A DNA stretch of 7,977 bases from Paracoccaceae bacterium (GTDB lineage Bacteria; Pseudomonadota; Alphaproteobacteria; Rhodobacterales; Rhodobacteraceae). Below are positions 1 through 6,777 of the stretch, in pieces (within the stretch, counting starts at the first letter, position 1; each line of letters starts with the position of its first letter). A program made the translations under genes and the position numbers. The DNA lies in contig WFUK01000221.1 of the NCBI GenBank assembly GCA_015485015.1, forward strand, positions 1 to 7,977. The letters run 5' to 3'. A model generated the notes under the pieces. That model was not told the DNA's origin, searched no databases, and saw only the letters and a program-made list of their open reading frames with translations.

Positions 1-514
1 ATCCAAGGTTAGCCCCGTCGCCGCTGGCCGTGCCACCGGCTTCGATAAAGATTATTCCGGTGGTATTACTCCCGACTATAAATGCGTTAGAAGCTGTCCA
101 GATCGAGCCAGCGCCGTTTATCGTAGCTGTTGGATAAGGCGAAGTGTTGCTGCCGCTATAGCCGACATAGGCGTATGTGCTGCTGACGTCCCCCGCTTCG
201 ATAATCCTTAACTCACCGCCAGCCCCGTTAACAACCAAACCATCGCCTATTATCCAGGGCGAGGGCTGTGTGCCGCTATCGGGGGCGGTCCCGTCCACAA
301 TTTCCTGGGTGCCGTTAATGATGACTTGTGCAAAAGCTTGTGAGGAAAGGGAAAGCGCGGCTGTAGTCGACAAAAGAAAACCAACCATAAGCTGCCGCCG
401 TTTGCGCGGCGCAGGCCTGTTTAGCCCTGTCTTGAGACCATTGAAAGTGGAAGTGGCTTTGAAAACACAAAGCATTGGCAGCCGTGAATACGGCCCGAAG
501 TTAAAAAAACTCAC
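1..514 (-). CDS. Autotransporter-like secreted protein with passenger repeats, N-terminal part (3' end beyond left edge)
   Basis: The visible N-terminal portion of a secreted protein; its C-terminus lies beyond base 1. From the GTG at 514 it has a long n-region, a basic patch (RKRR), a hydrophobic core (MVGFLLSTTAALSL) and a likely signal-peptidase site after SSQAFA, near base 330. The mature part is rich in Gly, Ser, Thr and Asn and shows beta-helix-type passenger repeats: a YVGYSGS element, then NGAGSIWT, then VGSNTTG and IEAGGTASG. These pieces are typical of the passenger-associated repeats of type V autotransporters, so a C-terminal beta-barrel is expected outside the window but is not seen. 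The start is uncertain. GTG 514 has AGAAGGA nine bases upstream (524-530); in-frame ATGs also occur at 574, 559, 475 and 388. The gene follows luxR on the same strand. It may be an adhesin or surface protein, which is inference. Confidence 0.75.
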   Translation of the reverse strand, partial: MSFFNFGPYSRLPMLCVFKATSTFNGLKTGLNRPAPRKRRQLMVGFLLSTTAALSLSSQAFAQVIINGTQEIVDGTAPDSGTQPSPWIIGDGLVVNGAGGELRIIEAGDVSSTYAYVGYSGSNTSPYPTATINGAGSIWTASNAFIVGSNTTGIIFIEAGGTASGDGANLG

Positions 515-523
515 TCGTAAAAT

Positions 524-530
524 TCCTTCT
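524..530 (-). promoter_or_regulatory. Ribosome binding site favouring a GTG start
   Basis: On the minus strand AGAAGGA lies nine bases before the in-frame GTG at 514-512. The other candidate starts of the autotransporter gene (ATG at 574, 559 and 475) lack a comparable, well-spaced Shine-Dalgarno match, although a GGAG lies about 15 bases before 574. This motif is the main reason for choosing 514. Confidence 0.45.
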
Positions 531-615
531 GGTCTATTTTCCGAAAGTTCGGAGGCCATTTTGGATGCGCTCATTATCAGGGTGCTGGCTCCAAATTGCC
601 TAAAATACCAGTAAA

Positions 616-629
616 AATTAATGCATAAC
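616..629 (-). promoter_or_regulatory. 14-bp motif GTTATGCATTAATT, shared with the luxR upstream region
   Basis: This minus-strand motif sits about 100 bases before the autotransporter start. It matches 13 of 14 bases of GTTATGCAATAATT at 1548-1561, just upstream of luxR. Being AT-rich and located in both leaders, it could be a common promoter core or a binding site. No protein can be assigned to it from sequence. Confidence 0.35.
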
Positions 630-637
630 CCTTTTCA

Positions 638-657
638 AGGTATCAATAGTGATACCT
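638..657. promoter_or_regulatory. 20-bp perfect dyad, candidate operator (lux-box-sized)
   Basis: The arms AGGTATCA and TGATACCT are exact reverse complements around a 4-base centre (ATAG). No T-run follows on the minus strand, so it does not look like an intrinsic terminator for luxR. On the minus strand it ends at a TTGAAA (638-633). With a 17-base spacer to TTTACT (615-610) that would put the dyad centre about 45 bases before the start of transcription, the usual place for an activator of the LuxR type. The length equals that of lux boxes, but the sequence lacks the common CTG-N10-CAG core. The regulatory role is inference. Confidence 0.4.
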
Positions 658-749
658 CCCACGCCGGAACCCCAAAAAATAAGGCAAAACACCCTGCGGA
701 TCTGGGCGCAATGCGGGGAATTACAGGCGTTCACAACCGCCGGACCGCG

Positions 750-1520
750 TTACAAATTGATCTGGTTGCGCACCATCGCCAAGGCAAGGGTTTGCTCGCG
801 GTTGGAGGCCCGCATTTTAACCCGCGCACCGCGAAAATGCTTATGCACCGTCACTTCCGCAAGGCCGAGTTTTTCAGCGATGCGCGCCGTATTACAGCCC
901 TCGGCCAGCAAAGAAAGCACTTCGCGCTCCCGCATGGAAAGCTCTTGGTAACCACAAATGAAATTCCCTGCATTATCATCTAGGGTCGGCGGCCCGATAT
1001 AGGCCGATACCAGCGCCGCAATCCCTGTGACCAGCGAGGGGTTCAGCCGGAATGGATCATCGCCATCCTCGGAAGCCGGCAGAAACGAAACCAGGGTTTG
1101 TGAAAGCCCCGCCGTGCCGGAAAAGCTGCGCATGATATGGCCGCCATAGCCCGCATCCCGCAGCCCGTGGCACCAATCAACCGATTTTGCGTTTACCCCT
1201 TGCCCGGCGGTAGTGGTGCCGGCCCGATGATATGCAGATTGCCGCCCGTTTTGCCGGTTTAGCAACACAAGGTCTACTTTACAAAAGTCGTTCTCATGGT
1301 AATAGGTGCCCCAATCGTCATCAATATTGGCTCTGGCCCATGTTGGCAGCAACTCATTTTCGCGAAAACCGCCGATCAATAGCGACCGCGCGCCAATAGA
1401 GCCGGCGACCCTGTTGGCAACCTCCCAGCGCGCGCTGTCGTCTTTGGCGCTTTGAAACGCATCTACCAAATCAATCAGAATATTGGCGGCATTCTGTTCA
1501 AAATCTCCGCTAATATTCAT
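750..1520 (-). CDS. LuxR-family transcriptional regulator with autoinducer-binding and HTH domains
   Basis: A 256-residue protein, the usual length of acyl-homoserine-lactone receptors. The N-terminal domain (about 15-170) keeps several ligand-pocket positions. Using TraR numbering, Trp57, Tyr61, Asp70 and Gly113 correspond to W70, Y74, D83 and G126 with unchanged spacing. Pro71 is replaced by Leu84, and the Trp85 position falls at Y97/H98. The C-terminal LuxR-type HTH (about 194-251) is canonical: LSMREREVLSLLAEG, then IAEKLGLAEVTVHKH, then the NREQTLALA helix. It should bind DNA as a dimer. No luxI-like synthase is visible, so it may be a solo that senses a signal made elsewhere. The nearest downstream gene is the autotransporter, 235 bases away on the same strand and a plausible target. 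The ATG at 1520 has no strong Shine-Dalgarno. The family call is secure; the ligand is unknown. Confidence 0.93.
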   Translation of the reverse strand: MNISGDFEQNAANILIDLVDAFQSAKDDSARWEVANRVAGSIGARSLLIGGFRENELLPTWARANIDDDWGTYYHENDFCKVDLVLLNRQNGRQSAYHRAGTTTAGQGVNAKSVDWCHGLRDAGYGGHIMRSFSGTAGLSQTLVSFLPASEDGDDPFRLNPSLVTGIAALVSAYIGPPTLDDNAGNFICGYQELSMREREVLSLLAEGCNTARIAEKLGLAEVTVHKHFRGARVKMRASNREQTLALAMVRNQINL

Positions 1521-1547
1521 GTCGATTTTTGAAACCCCGTTTTTTAT

Positions 1548-1561
1548 AATTATTGCATAAC
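1548..1561 (-). promoter_or_regulatory. 14-bp motif GTTATGCAATAATT upstream of luxR
   Basis: This is the second copy of the motif found at 616-629, with one mismatch in 14. It lies 27 bases before the luxR ATG, at or just downstream of a possible -10 region. It could be a promoter element or an autoregulatory site. Confidence 0.35.
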
Positions 1562-1589
1562 TCTAGTGTGTGCATTGCCGCTGGGTCAA
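1560..1589 (-). promoter_or_regulatory. Possible luxR promoter (TTGACC / 18 bp / TAGAGT)
   Basis: On the minus strand TTGACC (1589-1584) is a good -35 match and is followed after 18 bases by TAGAGT (1565-1560), a mediocre -10. It would place the luxR transcription start roughly 30-35 bases before its ATG. It is judged by eye only. Confidence 0.3.
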
Positions 1590-1757
1590 TCCCGCGAAAG
1601 TCATATTTTGTTGAACTTTTTGTAGGGGTAGGGGCTGTCGTTCAATCTCTATGCGAGGTCTCGCCTGTCGATTTTATCGTTAATGGAGAACTCGCCAATA
1701 AAAGCTACCGTTCAGGGTGCTTTCTCAATTAATACGATTAACTGCTGAATCCTCGCC

Positions 1758-1776
1758 CGCAGGGTTGCGCCCTGCG
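1758..1776. other. 7-bp-stem hairpin in the carB leader
   Basis: CGCAGGG and CCCTGCG form a perfect stem around a TTGCG loop about 95 bases before the carB ATG. No T-run follows on the plus strand (CCGAAGCG comes next), so it is not a standard terminator or attenuator. It might stabilise the leader or be incidental. Confidence 0.35.
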
Positions 1777-1871
1777 CCGAAGCGATTATAACCACCCCAA
1801 TTTGCAAATCACGGCGAATCCACATCCGCGCTCGGCTATCCAGCCCTCGCGGCCAAACGCACGGGGCCATC

Positions 1872-4800
1872 ATGCCAAAAAGAACCGACATTTCCTCCAT
1901 CATGATCATCGGCGCTGGGCCTATTATTATTGGTCAGGCTTGCGAGTTTGATTACTCCGGCACCCAGGCCTGCAAGGCGCTGAAGGAAGAAGGCTACCGC
2001 GTAATTCTGGTGAATTCCAACCCCGCCACTATCATGACCGACCCCGATATGGCTGACGCCACCTATATCGAGCCGATCACCCCCGAAACCGTGGCCAAAA
2101 TCATCGAAAAAGAGCGCCCCGATGCGCTGCTGCCCACCATGGGCGGGCAAACCGGCCTGAATACCGCGCTGGCGCTGGATGATATGGGCGTGCTGGAAGA
2201 ATATAACGTGCAGCTGATCGGCGCGGATCGCAAAGCGATTGAGATGGCCGAGGATCGCAAGCTTTTTCGGGAGGCGATGGACAGGCTCGGCATTGAAAAC
2301 CCCCGCGCCACCATTGCGGAAACCATGGAAGAATGCATGGCGGCCCTGCCCGATATTGGCCTGCCCGCCATCATCCGCCCTGCCTTTACCATGGGCGGCA
2401 CCGGCGGCGGCATTGCCTATAATAAAGAGGATTACGAGGCGATCTGCGCCACGGGCCTCGATGCTTCGCCGGTGAACCAGATCCTGATCGATGAAAGCCT
2501 GCTGGGCTGGAAAGAATTCGAGATGGAGGTGGTGCGCGATAAAGCCGACAATGCCATCATCATTTGCGCGATTGAAAACATTGACCCGATGGGCGTGCAT
2601 ACCGGTGATAGCATCACGGTTGCGCCATCGCTGACGCTGTCTGACAAAGAATACCAGATGATGCGGACCCATTCCATCAATGTGCTGCGCGAAATCGGGG
2701 TGGAAACCGGCGGTTCCAATGTGCAATGGGCGGTGAACCCTGCTGACGGCCGCATGGTGGTGATCGAGATGAACCCCCGCGTTTCCCGCTCCTCGGCGCT
2801 GGCCTCCAAGGCCACGGGCTTTCCGATTGCCAAAATCGCCGCCAAGCTCGCCGTGGGCTATACGCTGGACGAGCTGGATAATGATATCACCAAGGTAACG
2901 CCCGCCAGCTTTGAGCCGACGATTGATTATGTCGTCACTAAAATCCCGCGCTTTACCTTCGAGAAATTCCCGGGTGCCGAGGCGACACTAACCACCGCGA
3001 TGAAATCGGTTGGCGAGGCCATGGCCATTGGCCGCACCATCCATGAAAGCCTGCAAAAAGCCCTATGCAGCATGGAAACCGGCCTGAGCGGCTTTGACGA
3101 GGTCGAAATCCCGGATATGCCCGAAGATGTGACCTTTGAGCAGGGCTTCAAAACCGGCCTTGACCGGATCATTGTCGGGGCTTCCCCCGAGGCGCAAACG
3201 GCGATTGATAAAGCCCTGACCAAGGCTTTGGCTGGGCAAACGCCAGACCGGATGCGGATCATCGCCCATGCCATGCGTTATGGGTTTTCTGATGAAGAGC
3301 TATTCGAGATCACCAAATTTGATCCGTGGTTCATGGCGCGCATTCGCGAGATCATCCAGCAAGAGGTGAAGCTGGAAATGAACGGCCTGCCTGAAACAGA
3401 GCCGCAAATCCGCACCCTGAAAATGATGGGCTTTTCAGACATCCGCCTGGCCAAGCTAACGGGCAAAACCGAGGCTGACATCCGCGCGTTGCGCTATTCT
3501 CTCGGGGTTGTCGCCAGCTATAAACGGATTGATACCTGCGCCGCCGAATTCGAGGCGCAAACGCCTTATATGTATTCGACCTATGAGCATGGGGTGATGG
3601 GCGAGACGGAATGCGAAAGCCGCCCGACCGACCGCAAGAAGGTGGTTATCCTTGGCGGCGGGCCAAATCGTATCGGTCAAGGCATCGAGTTTGATTATTG
3701 CTGCTGCCATGCCTGCTTTAGCCTCACCGATGCGGGCTATGAAACCATCATGATCAATTGTAACCCCGAAACGGTCAGCACGGATTATGATACTTCCGAC
3801 CGGCTGTATTTTGAGCCGCTCAGCCTTGAATCCGTGCTGGAAATCCTGCGGGTCGAGCAGGAAAACGGCACGCTGCACGGGGTGATCGTGCAATTTGGCG
3901 GCCAAACCCCGCTGAAGCTGGCCAATGATCTGGAAGCGGCGGGCATTCCGATTCTGGGCACCACGCCCGACGCGATTGACCTCGCCGAAGACCGTGAGCG
4001 GTTTCAGCAATTGCTCAACGATCTTGATCTCAAGCAACCCTATAACGGCATCGCCTCCAGCCCGGAGCAAGCTTTTGAAATTGCACAAGATGTCGGCTAT
4101 CCACTGGTGATCCGACCCTCCTATGTGCTGGGTGGACGCGGCATGGAAATCGTGCGGGATGATGCGCATTTGAAGCGTTATATCAATGAGGCGGTGAAGG
4201 TTTCGGGCGATAATCCCGTGCTGCTCGACAGCTACCTCACAGGCGCGATCGAGGTGGATGTCGATGCGCTTTGCGATGGTGAGGCGGTGCATGTGGCGGG
4301 CATCATGGAGCATATCGAGGAAGCCGGTGTGCATTCCGGTGATAGCGCTTGCTCCCTGCCGCCCTATTCCCTCTCGCGCGAGCTGATCGAGGAAATGAAG
4401 CGCCAGACCGAAGCCATGGCCATCGGGCTTGGCGTGGTTGGCCTGATGAATGTGCAATTCGCCATCAAAAACGGCGAGATTTTTGTGCTGGAGGTCAATC
4501 CGCGCGCCAGCCGCACCGTGCCATTTGTGGCTAAGGCGGTGAATTCGCCTATTGCCTCGATTGCGGCGCAGGTGATGGCGGGGGCCAAGCTTTCGGAATT
4601 TGAGCTGAAATCACCCGATACCAAAATGTATGCGGTGAAAGAGGTTGTCCTGCCCTTCGCCCGCTTCCCGGGGGTGGATACGCTGCTGGGGCCGGAAATG
4701 CGCTCGACAGGCGAAGTAATGGGGCTGGATACCTCCTTCTCCAAGGCGTTCCTGAAGGCGCAAATGGGGGCGGGGACAGAGCTGCCTTTAAGCGGCACCG

Positions 4801-5183
4801 TGTTTGTCTCGATCAAAGAAGCCGATAAAGGCCCGCTGGTGCTGGAGGCGCTGGAAATCCTTACCAAGCAAGGGTTTGATATCCGCGCCACGCGCGGCAC
4901 GGCGGCTTTCCTGGGGGAAAACGGGCTGCAAGCCGAGGTGGTAAACAAAGTTTATGAGGGTCGTCCAGACATCACGGATTTGATGAAAGACGGCGCGATC
5001 GATCTGGTGTTTAACACTACAGAAGGGGCGCAATCGGTGGATGATAGCCGCGAGATCCGCCGCATCGCGCTTTATGACAGGATTCCGTATTATACCACAG
5101 CGGCAGGCGCGCGCGCGGCAGCCCGCGCGATTGAGGAGCGGGCCAAGGGCGAGCTTGAAGTGTTTGCCTTGCAAGGGCTGTAA
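1872..5183 (+). CDS. carB: Carbamoyl-phosphate synthase large subunit
   Basis: CarB makes carbamoyl phosphate from bicarbonate, two ATP and ammonia delivered by the glutaminase subunit CarA, feeding pyrimidine and arginine synthesis in the cytoplasm. The 1103-residue product is complete, slightly longer than E. coli CarB (1073). The order is standard. The carboxyphosphate ATP-grasp half (about 1-400) has [12 protein letters not shown] at 169-180 and [18 protein letters not shown] from 299. The oligomerisation region spans about 400-560. The carbamoyl-phosphate half (about 588-935) has [15 protein letters not shown] from 595, [13 protein letters not shown] at 748-760 and [16 protein letters not shown] from 874. 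The C-terminal MGS-like allosteric domain (about 970-1095) normally binds UMP and ornithine/IMP in E. coli; effectors here are unknown. The start MPKRTDIS matches the conserved family N-terminus. carA is not adjacent. There is no sign of damage. Confidence 0.99.
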   Translation: MPKRTDISSIMIIGAGPIIIGQACEFDYSGTQACKALKEEGYRVILVNSNPATIMTDPDMADATYIEPITPETVAKIIEKERPDALLPTMGGQTGLNTALALDDMGVLEEYNVQLIGADRKAIEMAEDRKLFREAMDRLGIENPRATIAETMEECMAALPDIGLPAIIRPAFTMGGTGGGIAYNKEDYEAICATGLDASPVNQILIDESLLGWKEFEMEVVRDKADNAIIICAIENIDPMGVHTGDSITVAPSLTLSDKEYQMMRTHSINVLREIGVETGGSNVQWAVNPADGRMVVIEMNPRVSRSSALASKATGFPIAKIAAKLAVGYTLDELDNDITKVTPASFEPTIDYVVTKIPRFTFEKFPGAEATLTTAMKSVGEAMAIGRTIHESLQKALCSMETGLSGFDEVEIPDMPEDVTFEQGFKTGLDRIIVGASPEAQTAIDKALTKALAGQTPDRMRIIAHAMRYGFSDEELFEITKFDPWFMARIREIIQQEVKLEMNGLPETEPQIRTLKMMGFSDIRLAKLTGKTEADIRALRYSLGVVASYKRIDTCAAEFEAQTPYMYSTYEHGVMGETECESRPTDRKKVVILGGGPNRIGQGIEFDYCCCHACFSLTDAGYETIMINCNPETVSTDYDTSDRLYFEPLSLESVLEILRVEQENGTLHGVIVQFGGQTPLKLANDLEAAGIPILGTTPDAIDLAEDRERFQQLLNDLDLKQPYNGIASSPEQAFEIAQDVGYPLVIRPSYVLGGRGMEIVRDDAHLKRYINEAVKVSGDNPVLLDSYLTGAIEVDVDALCDGEAVHVAGIMEHIEEAGVHSGDSACSLPPYSLSRELIEEMKRQTEAMAIGLGVVGLMNVQFAIKNGEIFVLEVNPRASRTVPFVAKAVNSPIASIAAQVMAGAKLSEFELKSPDTKMYAVKEVVLPFARFPGVDTLLGPEMRSTGEVMGLDTSFSKAFLKAQMGAGTELPLSGTVFVSIKEADKGPLVLEALEILTKQGFDIRATRGTAAFLGENGLQAEVVNKVYEGRPDITDLMKDGAIDLVFNTTEGAQSVDDSREIRRIALYDRIPYYTTAAGARAAARAIEERAKGELEVFALQGL

Positions 5184-5199
5184 ACTCCGAACCGGTGTT

Positions 5200-5221
5200 T
5201 TCCGGTGCTAAAGCACCGGAA
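5200..5221 (+). terminator. Hairpin after carB, possible (bidirectional) terminator
   Basis: TTCCGGTGCT and AGCACCGGAA form a perfect 10-bp stem with a two-base centre (AA), beginning 17 bases after the carB stop between convergent genes. Neither strand has a following T-run, so it is not a textbook intrinsic terminator. Position and stem strength still make a role in 3'-end formation or mRNA protection likely. Confidence 0.45.
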
Positions 5222-5226
5222 CCACG

Positions 5227-5426
5227 CCTCGCTTCGCTCGGTGGCGGCGCGTCAACCTTTGGTTTGTTTGGCGAGGTATCGTCCGCACCGCGCGGTAAAA
5301 GTAGCGCTTTTGGTGCCGTTGGCAGGTATTCGGGCTTTGCCACAAGCGCATAAGGTTCAGGGCGGCGCGGGTCCGACATTGCCAAGGGCGAAAAGGGCAG
5401 ACGCGCCGCCACCGCGCGAAGCGAGG
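5227..5426. repeat. About 200-bp palindromic element with 27-bp terminal inverted repeats (MITE-like)
   Basis: The left end, 5227-5253 (CCTCGCTTCGCTCGGTGGCG...), and the reverse complement of the right end, 5400-5426 (CCTCGCTTCGCGCGGTGGCG...), match at 26 of 27 bases. The 146 bases between them also show weak inverted similarity (TTGGC, GTC-GACC, GCGCTT segments), so the whole unit could fold into a long imperfect hairpin. It encodes nothing convincing and no target-site duplication is obvious. It fills the gap between carB and the minus-strand operon. It resembles dispersed intergenic palindromic repeats of Rhodobacterales, an impression from memory that would need genome-wide copies to confirm. 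Confidence 0.65.
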
Positions 5427-5435
5427 TTTCTGGGA

Positions 5436-5642
5436 TTAGCTTTTTCCACCCCACGCCATCCCCATATAGGTATCGCCCACTGCCAACTCCTCCAGCATTT
5501 GCCATAGGTGTTTATCGCGGGTCGCATAAGCTGTGGCCAGCCCTCCGTTTTCTAGCGCATCTTTGCAAAATCCGGCATCGGGTTTTGGGCGCGCTTCAGG
5601 GTCATGACAGCCGGCTAAGGTCGGCTGATAAAGCCCGTGCAT
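5436..5642 (-). CDS. Doubtful small ORF or gene remnant downstream of the lipoprotein operon
   Basis: This frame encodes 68 residues from the ATG at 5642. The translated tail looks protein-like, for example DAGFCKDALENGG followed by KHLWQMLEELAVGDTYMGMA. It overlaps the end of the upstream lipoprotein gene by 41 bases in another frame. No Shine-Dalgarno precedes the ATG, and an earlier in-frame ATG at 5681 is no better. The segment TLAGC just before the tail resembles a lipobox but has no proper hydrophobic signal ahead of it. It may be a translationally coupled small gene, the 3' remnant of a frameshifted gene, or a chance frame. The product is not recognised. Confidence 0.3.
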   Translation of the reverse strand: MHGLYQPTLAGCHDPEARPKPDAGFCKDALENGGLATAYATRDKHLWQMLEELAVGDTYMGMAWGGKS

Positions 5643-6063
5643 CGGCGATGGCAGTGCGCAAGGCGGCCAGTCTTTGTGCATCTGTGCGCCCGCTTGGTGT
5701 GGTGTTGACCACCGTGCGCACGCGGGTTTCCATTGAGGTGGGAACGTTGACCCCCGCCGATTGCAACGCTGCCAGCTGGTCCGCTATTTTTAGCCGAAGC
5801 GCGGTATGCTCTTGGCGCAAGCGCGCCAATTCGGCGCTGATGCTGGCATTGGTGGCTGCCACTTGCGCTTGCTCGGCGGCCAGGGCATTGGCTTGGGCTT
5901 GCTCGGCAGCCAGTGCGGCCTCGCGATCATCGATCCGGCCTTGATAGCCGCCACCCGCCACGCCAACCACGCCGGATAAAAACCCGCCATCGGCAGGGTT
6001 TTCGGATATTTCACAAGCCGCGAGCGTAAGGGCCGTTGACGCCAATAGTAAATATTTAACCAT
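5602..6063 (-). CDS. Small predicted lipoprotein with Gly-rich and coiled-coil-like regions
   Basis: A 153-residue protein whose first residues MVKYLLLASTALTLAAC form a lipoprotein signal peptide with lipobox LAAC (Cys17). A glycine-rich stretch follows (GGFLSGVVGVAGGGYQG, 26-42). Then comes a highly Ala/Glu/Gln-rich, probably coiled-coil helix (about 45-100) containing ALAAEQAQ twice ten residues apart. The C-terminal part (about 110-153) is also helix-like. The upstream gene's stop lies 12 bases before the ATG, and AGGGGAA (6071-6077) is a clear Shine-Dalgarno overlapping that stop, so the two are in one operon. The layout lipobox, Gly-rich segment, REA-x-L, coiled coil repeats that of the upstream lipoprotein, suggesting distant paralogy. 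Envelope location is inferred; residue Glu18 rather than Asp at +2 favours outer-membrane sorting under the E. coli rule. Function unknown. Confidence 0.85.
   Translation of the reverse strand: MVKYLLLASTALTLAACEISENPADGGFLSGVVGVAGGGYQGRIDDREAALAAEQAQANALAAEQAQVAATNASISAELARLRQEHTALRLKIADQLAALQSAGVNVPTSMETRVRTVVNTTPSGRTDAQRLAALRTAIADARALSADLSRLS
5862..5916. repeat. 30-bp-period tandem repeat inside the small lipoprotein gene
   Basis: Two 25-base copies, 5862-5886 and 5892-5916, differ at three positions and are offset by exactly 30 bases, so the reading frame is kept. They encode the repeated ALAAEQAQ in the coiled-coil region and probably arose by local duplication. Confidence 0.7.
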
Positions 6064-6075
6064 AATCTAATTCCC

Positions 6076-6777
6076 CTATACGTTATTTGACAATTCTTCG
6101 GCGACCGCGCGCATCTGGCCAATCCGCTCCTGCAAATTTTGCAGTTCGCGATTAATATTGCCTTGCCCTTCTTGTGCTGCAATCGCCGCCTGGGCTTGGG
6201 TGAATTCTGCCGCGCGGCTTTCGGCACCTCGGATCGCGCCTTGCATATCTTTCAAATTCGCCCGCGCCACCCGCATGCGGGCATTTAGCGAGGCGGAGTC
6301 CGTGCGTCCTGCGGCCAAGGCCGCCCTTAGGGAACGGATTTCGGAAATTTCCCGGCGCTGCACCGCGCGCATCACTTGCAGCGTAGCGCGGGCTTCGTCG
6401 TTGGTGGCGCGAATATCGGCGCGGGCCTGATCGAGCTGGGCTTCCCTTGTCGCGAAGTTTTTTTGCAAACTGGCCACATAAGAACCAGCACGGCCACCCA
6501 CAACCGTTCCGATCAGCACATCGCGCCAGAAATTATCGCTGCCGGTCGCAAGGCTGATCGCCGCCCCTGCCGCCGCCCCTGCTGCTGCGCCTTCGAGGAT
6601 GGTTTTTTGCAGCGCTTTAGAGCGTTTTTGCAGCTCTATTTCGTCGGCGGTTAGATCGGCACGGGTCACGGTGATGGTTGGAATCCCCGGGGTAACTACC
6701 GGAACGCAGGCGGTTATCAGCAGCGATGTAACCAGCCCGAGACCTGTTAGCTTGTTGGCAAAAAGTCGGTAAGCCAT
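6076..6777 (-). CDS. Predicted lipoprotein with glycine-zipper-like segment and long coiled-coil region
   Basis: A 233-residue protein with a signal peptide ending in lipobox ITAC (Cys24), so it should be acylated and anchored in the envelope. After a Pro/Val/Thr-rich linker and a short charged helix there is a Gly/Ala segment (63-104: GAAAGAAAGAA, then IGTVVGGRAGSYVASL) with GxxxG spacing, typical of glycine-zipper domains that pack against membranes. The rest (about 105-233) is Ala/Arg/Glu/Gln-rich with almost no Pro or aromatic residues, as in long coiled coils. Its ATG has a good Shine-Dalgarno (AAGGAA, 6785-6790) inside the end of the caspase gene, and the two genes overlap by 31 bases. 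The SD and signal peptide support this start. The function is unknown; a structural or scaffold partner of the caspase-like protein is one inference. Confidence 0.88.
   Translation of the reverse strand: MAYRLFANKLTGLGLVTSLLITACVPVVTPGIPTITVTRADLTADEIELQKRSKALQKTILEGAAAGAAAGAAISLATGSDNFWRDVLIGTVVGGRAGSYVASLQKNFATREAQLDQARADIRATNDEARATLQVMRAVQRREISEIRSLRAALAAGRTDSASLNARMRVARANLKDMQGAIRGAESRAAEFTQAQAAIAAQEGQGNINRELQNLQERIGQMRAVAEELSNNV

Larger units (their letters stand above)
1521..1871. other. Divergent intergenic region between luxR and carB
   Basis: This 351-bp stretch contains no convincing gene. The luxR-proximal 70 bases are AT-rich and hold the luxR promoter candidate. Further toward carB there are a 12-bp dyad at 1653-1664 (GCGAG-GT-CTCGC), a 13-bp dyad at 1729-1741 (TTAAT-ACG-ATTAA) and a GC-rich hairpin at 1758-1776. 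A 21-codon ORF (1683-1748) lacks a Shine-Dalgarno. No clear sigma-70 promoter for carB could be picked. The carB ribosome binding site is weak (GGGG at 1863-1866). Confidence 0.6.

Noticed and set aside
177..614. Open frame of 145 codons on the plus strand
   Set aside because: It lies antisense to the autotransporter N-terminus, whose signal peptide and passenger repeats clearly fix the minus strand as coding.
621..983. Two plus-strand open frames of 100-120 codons
   Set aside because: They are antisense to the LuxR HTH domain and have no protein-like features of their own.
1683..1748. 21-codon ORF upstream of carB as a possible attenuation leader peptide
   Set aside because: It has no Shine-Dalgarno, no run of Arg or other regulatory codons, and the following hairpin lacks a T-run.
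1836..2726. Long minus-strand open frame (296 codons), and a similar one at 3456-4457 (333 codons)
   Set aside because: Both are antisense to carB, His/Gly/Ile-rich in composition and produced by the codon bias of carB.
5017..5505. Minus-strand frame of 162 codons covering the end of carB and the palindromic element
   Set aside because: It runs antisense into carB and its middle is translated repeat DNA. The readable peptide is probably a by-product of the element.
5205..5507. Plus-strand frame of 100 codons after carB
   Set aside because: It starts inside the hairpin and crosses the inverted repeats; composition and position do not support a gene.
5608..5627. Inverted repeat CAGCCG/CGGCTG as a terminator of the lipoprotein operon
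   Set aside because: It lies inside the last codons of the lipoprotein gene, the stem is only 6 bp with an 8-base loop, and no T-run follows.
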